From assembly GCA_900618425.1 (NCBI GenBank), contig UZAN01039727.1, positions 40,869 to 104,868 of the forward strand: a stretch of DNA of 64,000 bases, read 5' to 3'. The notes under the pieces are model-generated. The model was not told the DNA's origin and did not search any database. It saw only the letters and a list, made by a program, of their open reading frames with translations. Of the stretch, positions 1 to 13,000 are shown piece after piece. Each line of letters starts with the position of its first letter. Position 1 is the first letter of the stretch. Made by a program: the position numbers and the translations under genes. The DNA is from Echinostoma caproni. Its lineage: Eukaryota > Platyhelminthes > Trematoda > Plagiorchiida > Echinostomatidae.

Positions 1-29
1 TGAAACTGCTAACGACGATTTTATGGGGG

Positions 30-200
30 TTGTGTCGTATTGGTTTAGTAGATGTCATCGGCGTGCTTTGAACCCTATGGTTTGAGGTTCGAGCCTCATC
101 TACTTCGGTAGTAGAGAGCTTTGCTTCCAAGCCACGCCTGACCTGATGGGGCTTCACGTGATTCGCCACTTCAAGTCTTAATGCTTCGGTTACTGGTTCC
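30..200 (+). repeat. tRNA-derived SINE head
   Basis: A box-B-like element GAGGTTCGAGCCTC lies at 84-97, preceded by TTTAGTAGATG, which resembles a degenerate box A. The stretch looks like the tRNA-related head seen repeatedly in this window. A weak CTGATGGGG lies downstream near 153, but no convincing hammerhead core follows. It probably forms the 5' part of a decayed SINE. The stretch 200-890 shows nothing else recognisable. Confidence 0.45.
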
Positions 201-894
201 CATCACTGAACACTAGGTCTTCGTGACTATAGGGTCCAGCCCATCCGCTATTCATCACAAAAGCGTGTCACGAAAAAACAGTGTCAGCTCCGTGGAAGAC
301 AAATTTCCAAACAGACGGCTGGATTACGTGCACACTGAGATCAAACATATAGACGACAAACTATTGTCGTGTTTTTGGACGTTTGCGTACTATAATGCAT
401 TCGCAAATGAGTGACGCGCTGCCATAGTAGGGGAGAATCCCAAGTCAAAGCAATATTGGCTGGTAGAATTCTACGGTACTAATCTAAAGAGAACAATAGA
501 AAACGTATAATTAATAGGCAAACCTCAATTATACGGACGGAAAATACTCAAACCAAAAGAACCGAGTGTGATGTCTAACAAAAGCGAACACATATCAGTC
601 ACCAAAATTCACCACGCAAAACTGAAATGTGGTTGGCGTCGGATCATCAAATAGACTAATATGCATGGATTTCTGTGTGTGTATGAGTGCGTTTGTGAAA
701 AACAGCAATGATCAAACCCAAACGGAAATGTTTTGGAAAAGAAAAAGTTTTTTAAATAAATCTTGAATACAATCAGAACGACCTTCAACTCCATCAATCT
801 TCCCGTTCTGTTTTGCTCTTTGCTCATTATGGTCATCAGTGTACAACGTAATATGGTGAAGCAAACTTCACTGATCGCTGTGCACACATACTAA

Positions 895-3720
895 TTCAAG
901 CATTCTGGTCTGATAAGAAGTGACAACATGAACGCCATTGCTGTCGACTTGCAGTCATGACCTTCAGCATCTCCAACTCTCGGGCTTCGGAGTCTTTTGG
1001 ACCCCAACCAGGAAGACGACAGACACCTACTCTACCTAATCGGTCTGTTTACTTCTTCATGTCTCGTCTCCACGTAATCTGCTGACCTCCATTTGGCTCC
1101 CTCTAGCCTGTAACAGCCCCTGCAAACAAGGCGCACTGCGGTAGGCGACCGTCGGACATACTCAAAAAATGTCCTAACCAACGGAGCCTATTGAGCTGGA
1201 TTCGATAAGATAGATAATTCTTGTTTGATGTATTCCCAAACACCCGACGACTTACTTCCAAGTTCCTAACCCGCTCACTCCATCCAGCCTGGGCCAGAGT
1301 ATGTAAGAATCGATTGTCAAACATTGCTAAATGACGGATGATTTCTACCCGGAAATTCAAGGTCTCACAACAGTACACCAGAACTGATCGTACAGTGGCA
1401 CAGTAAACGCGACTTTTCAACTTTAGTAACACGTCACGGGGCCGCCACAGGTGTTTAAGTCCTTCGTACGCTGTTCGGGCCTAGGAGAGGTGGGTGGTTA
1501 TATCCTTTGATGCGCTATCGTCGTTGCTCAAGGAGCTACCTAAGTACGAGAAGTAGTCAACTTCAGCTTATTCCTGACCGTCTAGTTTCAGAACACAACA
1601 CGGCGATACCCAGTCTTGTGACATTACTTTGCGCTTTGAAGGTGCAAAGTACATGCCAAACGGAGCGATAGAACAGAGCGACGAACACCGCCCCTAGTTA
1701 CGAACGACCTACTCAGATCACCGTATACCCTTACGCTACCATAAGTATGCTAGTAGAGTGAACTCAGTATGTTTACGCAATTCTGCGGTATTCCTTTGTA
1801 AAGGAGCAAACCCGTAAAGTATTCACGATCAGCTTAGTCGAATTCTCCTTTTAGGTCAAGGAACACGACAACCGTTAGTCGACGGTACATACGCCATACC
1901 TTGAGGATTTGACGTAGAGTGAAGGTTTGGTCGAAACAATAGCGACCTGCTTGTTTTTCGCGGATGTTTGTCTCCCTAAACGGCGTCAGACGTCGAAGTA
2001 TAATGGAGGCTAGTAACTTGGTGGCGATTGGGATCAAACTTATTCCACGGTGGTTTGCGCAGTCATTGCGAGACCCCTTCCTAAAAATTGGAACGATCAG
2101 TGATTCCCTGCAGCAGGATGAAGGAANGTATCACATCAGTAATGGAGTCTACAAAATCATCACCCCCATCTTGAAAAGAGTGGGAGGAAGCCCATCCGGC
2201 CCTAGTGCTTTACCTTTCTTGGGTGCGTGGATGCAAGAATGAACTTGTGCTGCAGTAGGAGGTTCAGCTGACACTGCCTCCCGTATTGCGTATCAGTTGG
2301 AATAGTCTTTGACTATGCCCTGATGCAGCTGCTACTTTCATTTCACCAGTTATCGTTACCCACCAGTTCGCACGGTCTTTCTTGAAGCTCTCTTTGAGTT
2401 GACTTAACAGACGCCACCTAGCCCTGCCTTGATTCCGGGTGGTTGGGATTTGCCACTTTTTCTCAATCAGTGCTACTGACTGATCAGATATCCAATACCT
2501 CGGGCGGACTACCGCATCAGATCCACAAACAACCTTCGCTATGGAGTACATTGCTCGATCAATGTGATCCCATTGTTCATTTACACTACCACCCCGCACT
2601 GCGTTTAGCTCTTGCCCTAGTTCTGATTCAAAACGAGCACGAAGGGTTGAGTCAGATAAGCGACGATCTGCCAGTCGAGTTTGGTGGGATTTTCTGCGAT
2701 CATTGAGTTGGAGAGTGAACTTCATCAAAACTAACGCATGATCGGATTCAAAGCAGATGGTCTAATAGGACCTGCAATTTTGTAAGGAGCCACGACAACG
2801 GTAACTTACTGCTATATGGTCGATCTGAGTTAGCGTGCCAGGTGAATTTGAGCGCCACGTTGCTGTCCGTTGAGAGCTATGCCGGAAGTTTGTGCTGGAT
2901 AGGAACCAATGATGGTCTGCGCGGAAATGAATAAGTCGGTCGCCATTATCTGTTCACTGGCAGGGCAGATCACAATGATCGCCTAGGCAAGCTTCCGATG
3001 CACTCAGTTTCCAACTTGAGCGTTAAAATCACCTGCGAGTACAATTGGCTCAACCGAATGATTTCGGTGAGTTTATCATAAAACTCTTCCTTCTGTGTGC
3101 CAGAACTGCAGTTGGTTGGTGCATACGCTCAAATGATGAATAAATACCTTTTGGTGTTGCTTCCTTTCCGGACGCTGATAAACCGTTGGAGCCGTATCGC
3201 ACATAAGCGGCTGTTAACGGGGATCCAGTCAGGTAATGCAGTTTTTCGGCTGTATTGTTGGGTACAATGCCCACACTACGCCGGCCTACTGAACGGGCTT
3301 CGTCATAACTTGACGTGTGGAGGCAGAATCTCTAAGATCCTGGATTCGAGTCTTTGACACGCAGCAGACATCAATCCCCAAAGAGTTTACTGTACGCACC
3401 AGACACGCTGGTTGACCTACCTGCAACAGTTTCCTCTTATTGAAGGCCCCCAGATTCAGTGGCTGATGAGACTTCAGAATCTGCGCTGTGTTTTGTGGTA
3501 AAGAACTTACCTGGCCACTTGACAACGAACTTTGGCGGGTGACGACTAAGATGTTTGAGGAAATGTTACGGGTTGGGAGAAGGGGTAAAGGGAGAGGGAC
3601 GGGTACGGAAGATGAAGAGTTAAACAAAGGTTGGGATATCTAAGCAGTAGCCTACTTATCACTACCCCCTCCGCTTGATGCGATGAGCAGCGCGGTCCTG
3701 ATTATCCTGCCCGACGACCG
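895..3720 (-). mobile_element. RTE-clade non-LTR retrotransposon, decayed, near full length
   Basis: Read on the minus strand from 3720 down to 895, the pieces follow RTE order. First comes an apurinic endonuclease start (LGAFNKRKLLQVGQ, IDVCCVSKTRIQDLRD, 3286-3627). Then come endonuclease middle pieces (3050-3274), the inter-domain region (2264-2728) and reverse transcriptase (PIATKLLASIILRRLT, then VVFLDLKGEFD, 1834-2037). Last is the 3' end (SRVYCATVRSVLVYCCETLN, LNRLRWLGHFLSMSDGRLP, 1103-1432), running on to WGPKDSEARELEMLKVM near 960. Frameshifts and stops break it, and the segment holding the catalytic YADD is missing between about 1690 and 1650. The copy is therefore dead. A single N lies at 2127. 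Confidence 0.9.
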
Positions 3721-4029
3721 ACGCAGCATGTAATTATTTTTTGTTTCTGTATACATTTGAATTTGATGGACGGCTACTGCCAGGGTGTCCAGCTACTAAG
3801 CAGGAGAACGATTATGGTTTTCGTCTAAAGCCTTTAATTCGGACAAGAACCTGACCGCAAGGCAGCGGGTAAGACGAAGTAGAGGCCCATTTACTTGGAT
3901 CAATTACTCGTCTACCACTCTACCGACTGAGACGCTAAATCGAGTTGAACCCCCAATCTGGAGGACCAGGAGACTGGAATTCATTTTACTGCTACCCACT
4001 GACCTTCCAGGCCTGATTAGATCTGCGGC

Positions 4030-4990
4030 TTGAAAAAAGCCATCCTGTATGGTTCGTTGGGTCACAGAGGTGCACAAGCCGCCACGTCAAGGTGCAGTCT
4101 CGTCATTTGCTGAGATGCGCAATACCCGAGAAGGATGTTCTGATTTCAAAAGATTTCTATTATTAGATCTCGGGGAAGCTTGGGGCCTGTGGTACAATTT
4201 TACCCTCGGTTCCTGTCACTAATGAAGTAGACAACAGGGTTGTCCTACCTCTCCGTATCTCAATAACTTTACCACCGATGATGTCCTGCAAAAAAATGTC
4301 AAATAACCTAACGAATCACGGCGTTGAGATTCGTCCTGGAGACAAAGTTATAGGCTTAGACGAAACGGAAGATATCGTCTTGCTCAGTGCAAATTCAAAA
4401 CTGATTCAAAATGCTTAGCGATTGAGGTGGCTTGGTATAGTATGTACTTTAAACCACTCAAGTTCAAGTTACTACTGCAAAACTGGCAGGAGTTAGCGAG
4501 TCCGCTTCAAGGGCAGAGAATACCACAGAAATAGTTGAGATGTTTATCTATCTGGGAGTTGAATAGCGACCTGCGGGAGGGTAGGTGAGGAGATCCATCA
4601 ATAGGTGATTGAAACACAAATCGGTATTTGACAATCACTGACACTTCTGGCACCATTGTGATACATCCCTAACTGAATTGCAAGCATATGACCTTGCATA
4701 AGTTTGAAGAATATAAACTGAGCAAGCTTATGTATAGCACGACAGTATGTGATGTGTCACTTTACAACGAAGAACCGTGACCTCTCTAGGCGGTTCATCA
4801 GAAAAGACAAACTACTTTCGAGAATCGCTGTCTGTGTACCATCTACCGAATATGGTGGATGGTTTGTGAGAATAACTTTGAGTGTAGATGACGTGTGTGT
4901 TGGATTCATATAGTTTGCCATGAAGCAAAATTATTTTGTTGTTCTGTCTGCTTTGGATAAAACACATTCCACGAATGTCCGGACTCTGCG
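4030..4990 (+). mobile_element. RTE-clade reverse transcriptase fragment, decayed
   Basis: On the plus strand, broken frames give GCPTSPYLNNFTTDDVLQKN, then the YADD region as ETEDIVLL, then CKFKTDSKCLAIEVAW and FKLLLQNWQELASPLQGQR. This is the palm and thumb order of an RTE reverse transcriptase. The catalytic YADD has become TED and stops are frequent, so the fragment is inactive. It lies head to head with the minus-strand RTE copy at 895-3720, with their 5' sides facing each other across 3720-4030. Confidence 0.8.
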
Positions 4991-5428
4991 GGCCGTCTGC
5001 GATTTACAAGCTGACCTGGGATTAAAAAGGACGAAAAAGCGGGATAGTGAAGGAAAGACATAATGAAGAGGGTTTGTAACAAAGTAGTTCAAAACTGCAT
5101 CCAACAAACAAAAAAGTGATTTCCTTTACCAAATCAATTGATTTTGGTTCTGTTTTGTTCTTCTCAACCGAGGGTTATCTGGGTCTAGATTTTGCGAAGA
5201 CTGGTGTAAAAGTGTTTTTTATTCATCAACTTGAAATCGTTCTCGTGTGCCTGTTTCTTTTACATGTAACTCTGTTTGTTCGAAAGCTGAAACCACGGCT
5301 CTGTCTACTCACGCAATAAACGGATACAATAATTAGCTCACTATTTTTAATTCCCCCCCACCCCCACTACCACCACTACCATCGCGTCCAATCGTCCGCA
5401 TGTTCACACTACATCCGCCTTCTTCAAG

Positions 5429-5753
5429 TATCCAAATTGGATACGCTAACGAGCCCCACACCGACAATGAGTGTCACCCGGGTGTCCGAGCAAGACAACT
5501 GTAACAATTCGCATTCACTGGAAACACCACTCCTCATGTCTGTTCAGTCGGCGCGACGTAAGGCAAGCTTTCGATCGTCACAACATAAACGAAATATGGC
5601 CAGCGGATTCGATGTACACAGTTCTCGGGTTATGGCCAAATCAGATGAAAAACCGTGCAGTATTGAAAGCACTGATGGTGCAATCGAAGCCCCCGCGTTG
5701 GAACGAGAACGATCCATTGAACGTGGCATGCCAAAGATGAGACCGGGAACAAG
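5429..5753 (+). CDS. PRKD: PRKD exon: charged linker before the PH domain
   Basis: The frame is open from 5320 to 5753 and ends at a good donor (AAG|GTAAGT). The exon stops after two bases of a codon, and the PH exon at 18023 starts with the third base of a codon, so the two join in frame. The peptide is hydrophilic and Ser/Arg-rich, with ARRKASF and ERERSIERG, resembling basophilic kinase target sites; phosphorylation is inference. Its position fits the linker between the second C1 finger and PH in PKD, which is poorly conserved, so the assignment rests on phase, frame and position rather than similarity. The start is uncertain: the CTTCTTCAAG acceptor ending at 5428 is preferred because of its pyrimidine tract. 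Just upstream are C-rich CCACTACCA repeats. It could instead be an alternative first exon. Confidence 0.55.
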
Positions 5754-5989
5754 GTAAGTGATTGCGGCTTCAAAAAGTCGTAAAATTAGAAGGGACGATT
5801 AGCACCGTATTTTTTTACGTTTTCCTGTTCCAAGTGAAATTCCGGAAAAATTATAACGGTGTACATCAATAGGAAGTGAGAACAATGAGGTTTATTGTTA
5901 AACAAAACATTCGTGTGTTATGCTGTCATCAATTTTTAATTATTATTTATTGAACATGCAACGATACCATTTTCAGGAACGGGGAAGCA

Positions 5990-6060
5990 GTCAATCGGAG
6001 AATTGGTGGAATTGGTAGAAAGTTAAACAATGGTGGTTGGATTCGAACACACGTTCACCG
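5990..6060 (+). repeat. tRNA-like repeat with GGTGG motif
   Basis: GGTGGAATTGGTAGAAAG is followed by TTGGATTCGAACAC, a box-B-like motif at 6037-6050. Similar GGTGG-bearing tRNA-like segments recur at 39540-39615, 56460-56530 and 58740-58815. It is probably a small SINE remnant a few hundred bases inside intron one. The region 6060-7340 shows nothing else I recognise apart from an ACA/CAA-rich run near 6700-6721. Confidence 0.4.
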
Positions 6061-7347
6061 AAACGATAAATCACTAAATAAGTAGTGATCATATTCCAAC
6101 AGCCAACTTTTACTGAAGTATACAAATCCAGTCACAACGAGAATGGTGTTTTTCATACGCTAATTAAGTCTTCCGTGGTTTGCATCATAAATATCGTGAC
6201 ATCTTAGAACTGGAGGAAAATCACAAGAAATATCCTGTAAAAATAAAAAATGTTTGATCGATAACAGGGGTCATCTAAATGTGCTTTTGAGAAACTGATC
6301 CATGATGACTGAAAAATTTATCTAACAAGACAAAGGATAGCGGATTTACCGTATGTCGTAGCTGTGTTTCGCGTTATATTTGCTGGGTTCAACAAAACAA
6401 AGCCTATTACAGAAATTCTCCCAAAGTAGTTCTGACATGGAGTACATCTATGTCTGAATCCCAGCAACGAGTGTGAAGATGATGCAGTGTGGCGAGTCTT
6501 ATTTCGGACACCTGAAGTTTCCTTTTTCTATTCCACAGCTGTGTGTTATGAATATCACAAGATTCTCCAGGACAAAACGCCCCAAGAGGATAGACGTCGT
6601 ATTAGTCCAAACGAAATAAATAAGGTTGCGTACCATCTGAGTTCTCCGTTGTAGCAAAAGGTCTAGGGCACATCAGTGGTAAACCATCATCACTACCAAC
6701 AAAAACAACAACAACAACAATTTTTAGGTGTTTAACTGATAGAATGAAATGACAAAACATGCTGAACTACCCTAGGGGAAATTCAATTTTGCTTTCAACT
6801 TGTAATTCCCATCGTGTATGGTATCAACGCGTGACGATCGCGCCTGTTCAACAAGCGACTGCGCCATCCTGCGAATTTATCTGCCACCCTTAGCATACAG
6901 AACTGAGTTCGTCTCCATTTTTCAGGCAAACAAACAAACCTCGGTGGATTCAACCGTGAATGCACCCAAGTACATGGATAGACGATTTGGATAAACTGAA
7001 CGGAGCAGATGTTCTGACAAAAAACAAGAAAAATCGATCATTAAAGCGTAAACACTGAGACTAAAACACACCCATCCCATCCATATACAGCGCGTTTGCG
7101 CACGGGGAATGTTCACTAGTATTGCTTTCCGAATTTGCCAGATTTTTTAGAAATTTCTTTATCGTTTTGACTTGTTCAGAAAAGAGCTATGATAAATTGA
7201 ATTTTTGACACAAATAAGAATATCGAAATAAAAACAATATAGCCATCACATCGTTTTTCGTAACTGCATCTTCGGGTATTTACAGTTTTGGATGTTTACA
7301 TATACGGCGGAAACAAATGTGATTGGTTCACAGAGTTTAAACGGGAA

Positions 7348-7402
7348 AGAATGATAATATCTATCTATCTATCTATCTATCCATCTATCAATCTATCTAT
7401 AT
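7348..7402 (+). repeat. (CTAT)n microsatellite
   Basis: Tandem CTAT units with a few CCAT and CAAT interruptions. Confidence 0.95.
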
Positions 7403-7479
7403 AAATTCATATTTATACATGGAGAAGGAGGATGAACGACACAGATCGATTCCGGAAATTGCCGATGACCTTGCTTTTT

Positions 7480-8660
7480 TGCATTTTGTCACATCATGTT
7501 CCGCGAACACAACCAAGTTGAGGTCATAGTTCGATTCGTCACAGGTTTGAGTGGGGCCAAAACAACTGGAGAGACAACTATCCTGTTCTGTGTGTACAGA
7601 GATGGGTTCAAGAATTTGATTGCTACTGCTTCTGCCGTTACCAAGTGACGTCGCCGAACCTACTTTGACTGGCTTTAGGGCACTTTGTAGATGAATTTAA
7701 AATTATCGTCATTTATCTGGTGCCCGGAATCAGCGAGGTGGGCCACGGTTGCACTAATTATTGTTTTCTTGCATCCCGTGCTCAACCAGGCAGATTTCTG
7801 AAAACTATCTCATTGGTCGTCCTACATAGCTGGCCGAACGTGTGTAAGTGAAGAAATATGTAGCCATGGATGAGGAGAGGATGGACAGCTTGTCCTTAAG
7901 GTTGGTGCTGAGCTGTGACCCGTTTGCAAACGTCGCACGCAGAGTGGCGGCTCGATATGTTCGTGTCATTGCTTTATCCGAACGTCTTCTCAATAGATGA
8001 CCACTAGCGTCTTCTTCTTTTTGAATGTGATTACTTCTGGAAAGTTGGGCTTTTCTGGGATGTTCTTATCTATTAAATACTCTGGGTATGCATTGTTTAA
8101 CAATATATATTTGATTTTTCTTAGTCTTCCCTCCACTATAGATCCTTGACGCAGATCATTCAAATCCTAAAGGCCAGACATTGTTGTACGTTTTGTTTAA
8201 ATTGGATTGGAACGAAACAGTGGAAATGAATGTATTGATCGGTCCATTACGGTTTAAGAAAAATTGAAAGATATGTCAATCCGAATGGTCCCTTCTTGAG
8301 TTTACCGTCGATGAAATGAAGCGTATCCCGATCTTCTGTTTCGGACGTAAAGCTGATTGGCTGCTGAGCTTTGTTAACATGATCCAATATTATGTTTCGC
8401 AAAATGCTTGAATTGGAAAGAATGAAAATATCGTCCGCACAGGGCAGTAGAATGGGAGCTTTTATTGTTGACTAATGTCCCGTAGTTCGGCTTTTTCCAG
8501 TTTAGCTACGTATATTGTTTGTCTTTTGAAACTCTTGTGGGAACCTTCTACGAAATAAGCGCAGTTCAGAGTAAATGACCATGCTGTAAAATGATCACGC
8601 ATTGCGGTGAGCGATTGCGTAATCCATGCAACATAACATGTCATCGCTTGATCTCACTCA
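7480..8660 (-). mobile_element. Penelope-like element fragment (RT tail plus GIY-YIG)
   Basis: Minus-strand pieces read in element order. Near 8460 the reading is PFYCPVRTIFSFFPIQAF. Near 8240 it is LNRNGPINTFISTVSFQSNL, matching the Penelope thumb region with its RS-x-YRK-type segment. At 7805-7993 it reads RRRSDKAMTRTYRAATLR, LSTNLKDKLSILSSSMATYF and YTRSASYVGR, the linker and GIY-YIG start (here ASYVGR). The reading continues towards a decayed NLPG/HGMQENNN segment near 7790. Several frameshifts and stops are present, so it is inactive. Penelope-like elements encode a reverse transcriptase fused to a GIY-YIG endonuclease. Confidence 0.78.
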
Positions 8661-8959
8661 GTTCTAATACCGATTGACCACTGAAAACGAAGAAAACCAT
8701 GTTTTCTGTTCTGTAGATAGAAAGGTCCGTGATCGATGGTACAGAGAATCATTTACGTCCTGAATGGTCGAACCATTCCAGTAACATATGTTTTATGAGT
8801 TGGATCTTGTCTTCTTTTAAAGCTCATCTCATTTTGCGTATTCAGCTGCCCCTACTTTACTCTGGTTATGTAACTTGAGATGTAATAGTCTGTCACCATG
8901 AATCATTGAAAACAAGACACGCTACATTTAACAAAGCAGCTTATCTTCGAAACCGCATA

Positions 8960-9990
8960 ATTGGGTTGGTTTATTGAACCATACGGAACACTGCAGCCAA
9001 GTCTGTTAGTTGTGTTGTTCTTGGCTGTTTGTCTGCGTTTGATTCCGTTCCTCGATCATCTCTCGTTTGCAAAATTGAATTTTTGGCACGAGGAGACAGC
9101 TGCACTTATGGAGTTTGGACTACTTCACTCTCTGTATACATCCAAAAGCTGACGATGTCGTTCTATGTCAGGATATTTTCACTTCTTCAGAATTTGATTC
9201 TCCCGACTTAAATTTATCACAAATCCAAGAGCTATTAAATCAATCTGACCTTATGCTTAACACATCCAGATACCTAGAGTGCATTTTCATTTTACCCCTT
9301 CTTTCATTTTTAGCGGACTTTGCTACTGTTAGCTGTAACCATGTGACTAGAGTGACCTCTGTGAAGTGCCTGGGTTTCACCACTGCCAGTAATCTCCGGT
9401 GGTCAATGAACATTTAGAGTTGCATGGGGAAAATGGGAAGCCTCTATTTGCAGCTACCTAAACTCAGGCAATTTGGAACACCACCATCAATTTCCTCATT
9501 CTGGGCGATTGCTAGCCTGTAGTGTTGTTTTTCAAGCTTTCAAAACGACACTACAAAACCATTCGTCGTGGTTTAGTGATAAGCAGTTGTGTATCACTGA
9601 TGTCCTTGGAATGGCTAATCACCGAACTTATTATTGGTCATATCAAATTCTGTATTGAATTTTCCAACAACACACTAGACGCCCTCTGCGTCCACTGCAT
9701 CCTTATCGATCTTCTTCTTCTTGTCGTTGCCACAAGTCCGCACGCTCCTCACGTCGGCATCTACTCTCTTGTATTTAAATTTACGAAAGTTCCCTTGCAC
9801 TCTACCTGACCCGGCTCCTAATTAACACTTAACAGGTCGTTGTGAAATTACGTCAGAATTTGCGTTCTTCGACGTTTCACGTTGCATGTTGTATGAACTT
9901 ATAAGTTATTTCTGCTTCATGACTAGTGTACATTTTTAATGTAAGCACAGACTGGCACAAATTATACAAATACAAATAACAATCTGTGAT
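8960..9990 (+). mobile_element. CR1/jockey-like LINE, 3' half, decayed
   Basis: Plus-strand frames give SAFDSVPRSSLVCKIEFL (RT block with FD), then ADDVVLCQDI (the YADD block, first residue changed to A), then VKCLGFTTASNLRWSMNI, the hallmark VKYLG...LRW block. They continue as LSKRHYKTIRRGLVISSCVS and FCIEFSNNTLDA in the C-terminal region. About 300 bases are missing between the FD and ADD blocks. The sequence ends near 9990 with ATACAAATACAAATAA-type short repeats, typical of CR1-like 3' ends. The copy is inactive. Confidence 0.82.
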
Positions 9991-12840
9991 TAGGATTTGT
10001 TTTCTATCATACGGTTAGGGCAGCAAAGGTCGAGCAACACTGGCTACTCACTCATCAATAGTTGACTTCCCTCCCTTTCCCCACTGTGCCCCTACTTTCC
10101 CAATTCTCATCGGATATTCTTCAATCAGCCGTGGTTTCTTTCTTGTTTATCAAATAGCATGAAATAACACACTTATTTTGTTATGTTATCCGATTTACTA
10201 TAGATCTATGTGGAGTCGTTTATTTTGAACAAAGGATTATTTTTAGTTCCCTCGTGAGGTTAGGTACCCGGACTCAGAAACTGCAGTAGCTTATTTGTAC
10301 AAAACACAAATTATTCTACTAGCCAATACACATTTAGTTCCCCTGAATTCTTATTATGGACATTTTCTCTCAAGTTTGATGCGGTACAATAACACATGAA
10401 TTGTATCACAGGACTGCGAGGTAGTCACGACAACCTTTTCGCGGGCATTAAGCTGTTTCGTCCCTCACCCCCACCCCTTGAGCAAAAGACGCACAAGTTT
10501 ATCTATACCTCATTGAGCTATTCTTCTCTGCGATCATTTCATCAATGTCATTAACTAATGATTTTTACAGCTGTTTTATTCTCCTCTAATTTAAAAATGT
10601 ATTAGTTTACTTTTAAAGGTTAATCGAGTTATGAAGGTTTTGCATCATGTGTGCAGTCTTGTTGGCTTTCGTCCAAACGTTTTGTCACATATGCAGGGTT
10701 GTTTTCCTCATTCCCTTGTCTCAAGCCATTTGATCGCTGGTCCCAACTACAAACGTTGTCCTTTTACCAAAAAATGCACATCTCGCTCAGTTCACCATCT
10801 CGTCATTCTNTGGGAGTACGTAACGCTTGGGTTGAACAACTAAACAGAATGTCTTTGTGGTAAATTCGAACGGATTAAACGCATGAACCCTCCTCCTCAA
10901 AAAAGCAGTTACCCCTTCTCCATCACCACCTTATATCCCCTCCGCCAAAATTCTCACTCTTCGTCATAGTCCTCCGACTGGACACAAGTCGAAGGTGAGG
11001 GAGAACAGTCGAAACTCAATTAATCAGTTCACAGTTTGCTTAGAGTAGCAACACCCACCCCCAACGTGTGCACACACCCATACATACACACACACGCTTC
11101 CTCTTGTCTGCCTGTTTGTTTCAACGCAGAAAACGGCCGAACACTAATCTCTGAGTTTGCAGCTTTGGCTGTGTTCACACTCGACGAGCTGTTCCGTAAA
11201 ATGGACATGATGTCGCTGTCCATCAGGACGCGCACATGATGAATTTGAGATTGTGACAGTAGTGCCACAATAGTGCGGATCATCCAGGTGTGAATTGATT
11301 CAATTTAGTCCCGTTTTCTGTTCGCCTTTGAATATGCATCATATTACAGCAGCTCCAGTTAAACAGAGCCAAATGTGCTCAATTATATACATGACATTCG
11401 ATCATGTGAACGAATATTCCGTGAAGGGAAACACGTTAGGGCTTAGCATGTTTTCGTCCAACGGCGCCCATAGATCCTCCATGCGGGAACAGTAAACCCG
11501 GTGAATTATCACATTAGCAACAGCGACTTTGGACCTATAAGGTATCCTGTTCCACTTACTGATTTCATCACCACAAAAGGAAGCGCAGAATTGAGGTTGG
11601 CCATCAATTTTGAATTATGCTGCAAAGTAACGAAAAGAGTTTTGCAGTCGCGACAGTGGACACGCGAGTTAACCAAATCACAGCAGATTACGGGGCAAGG
11701 TTGTCCGTATATTTTGGCAAAAAGAAACTGAATAAAAAGAGTGAAAGGGCACAGAGGGAAAAATACTACTCGACGTGACACGAAGGTGAAAACACTGAAA
11801 TCTCGTGTGTACCGACTTTCAATTATAACATGATTCATCGCTTACTGCTTTCGTTTTGATCTTACCATTCCGGTTACAACTCAAAGGGAGGCCGCTGGCG
11901 ATGTTATCCGATTGGTCGAGAAATTTCAAGTTATTTGCGTGGTCTATACTTACTTTTTCTTTACTTTACTACGGTTGACTCCTTGAAAAGGATAAACCGG
12001 CTCTCTGAATGTCTCTGATTGGTGCAATAGAAGACATGATCATGAGAGTTTGGGAGTTTGGTACAAGAGATGTCCTCAGCGTCACCCGGCGTTTTTTATT
12101 TTGAGAGCGCACCTCTAGCCTTTGCACAGCCAAGTACAAACTGCAAGGCGGAAGGAAGGAATCCCTGGCCTCCGAAGTGAAGAGGTCAATGACTTCAGTT
12201 TTAAAAGGTCAGGCACATTAACCTTTGTCACGACACCGTTATTGGGCTTATGCGGCTTTTAAATAGGAGCCAGGTAATCAACCGGAAACCCACCATAATC
12301 TGGTAGTGCTGCCGCTGTTTGTTCGCAAATACTTGTTTGTTGCGGCATGCCACAACGTATTCACAGTTAACCTTCTTCGGTGAAGTTATCCCCCTATCCA
12401 CAACCCGGGGAACGCGACTGGTAGCATTCAGTTCTGTTTAACCCCAAGGCACAGTTAGTGGTGGTTGACGAAGTTTCGTCATTGAAAAAGCCGTACCAGG
12501 CCCCGCTGCAAGTGGCCGATTATTACCCGTACTGATATCACAAGACGTGTGTAGTGGATGTTTTACCACGAGGAGCTTCCTAGACTTTCGCGCCCGTGTG
12601 AGACTTTTATTCAGGAAAAGTTCTATCTGATTTGCACGACCGGCGAATTTAATCACTTATGCTGTATTGAGTACTGCATAGTTATATGTGCTCTTGGAAA
12701 GTTGTGTTTTACCACCCAAGGTTCAATGATTCGTGAATTAAGCAAACTCCAACACACAAAGTGCACCAGTGAGAAGTGTGGCAAACTGATAACTACACTT
12801 TACCTCGAGAAGTCTAAGGGAATTTCGTCGTTTGGAGAGC
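9990..12840. other. Intron DNA without recognised features
   Basis: The stretch contains only short open frames, a single N at 10810, and short CA-rich DNA near 11050-11095. I see no conserved protein motif, RNA gene or repeat family here. Confidence 0.5.
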
Positions 12841-13000
12841 AAGGAAAGCTTGAGATGAAAAGTTTGGAAGCATTGTGCAGCCATTTCAACATAAGTGAGC
12901 TATTCGAATCAGTCAACCCAACTGGGTTGGGATCGAACTCGTGACCCCAAAGGAACGACGCAAACACACTACCCACTTTACCATCCAGCTTCTGATCAGA
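12840..13000 (-). repeat. tRNA-derived SINE with degenerate hammerhead-like core
   Basis: On the minus strand a box B, CGAGTTCGATCCC (12929-12941), is followed by CTGATTCGAA (12903-12912), then GTTGAAAT and GGCTGCACAATGCTTCC. The tail TTTTCATCTCAAGC parallels TTTTCAGCTCACGC of the SINE at 38348-38525. The core corresponds to CTGATGA...GAAAC of a hammerhead but is mutated at both boxes, so it should not cleave. Confidence 0.55.

Noticed and set aside
5471..5740. Second plus-strand frame overlapping the linker exon
   Set aside because: It is a shadow of the same high-information stretch. Only the other frame joins in phase to the PH exon.
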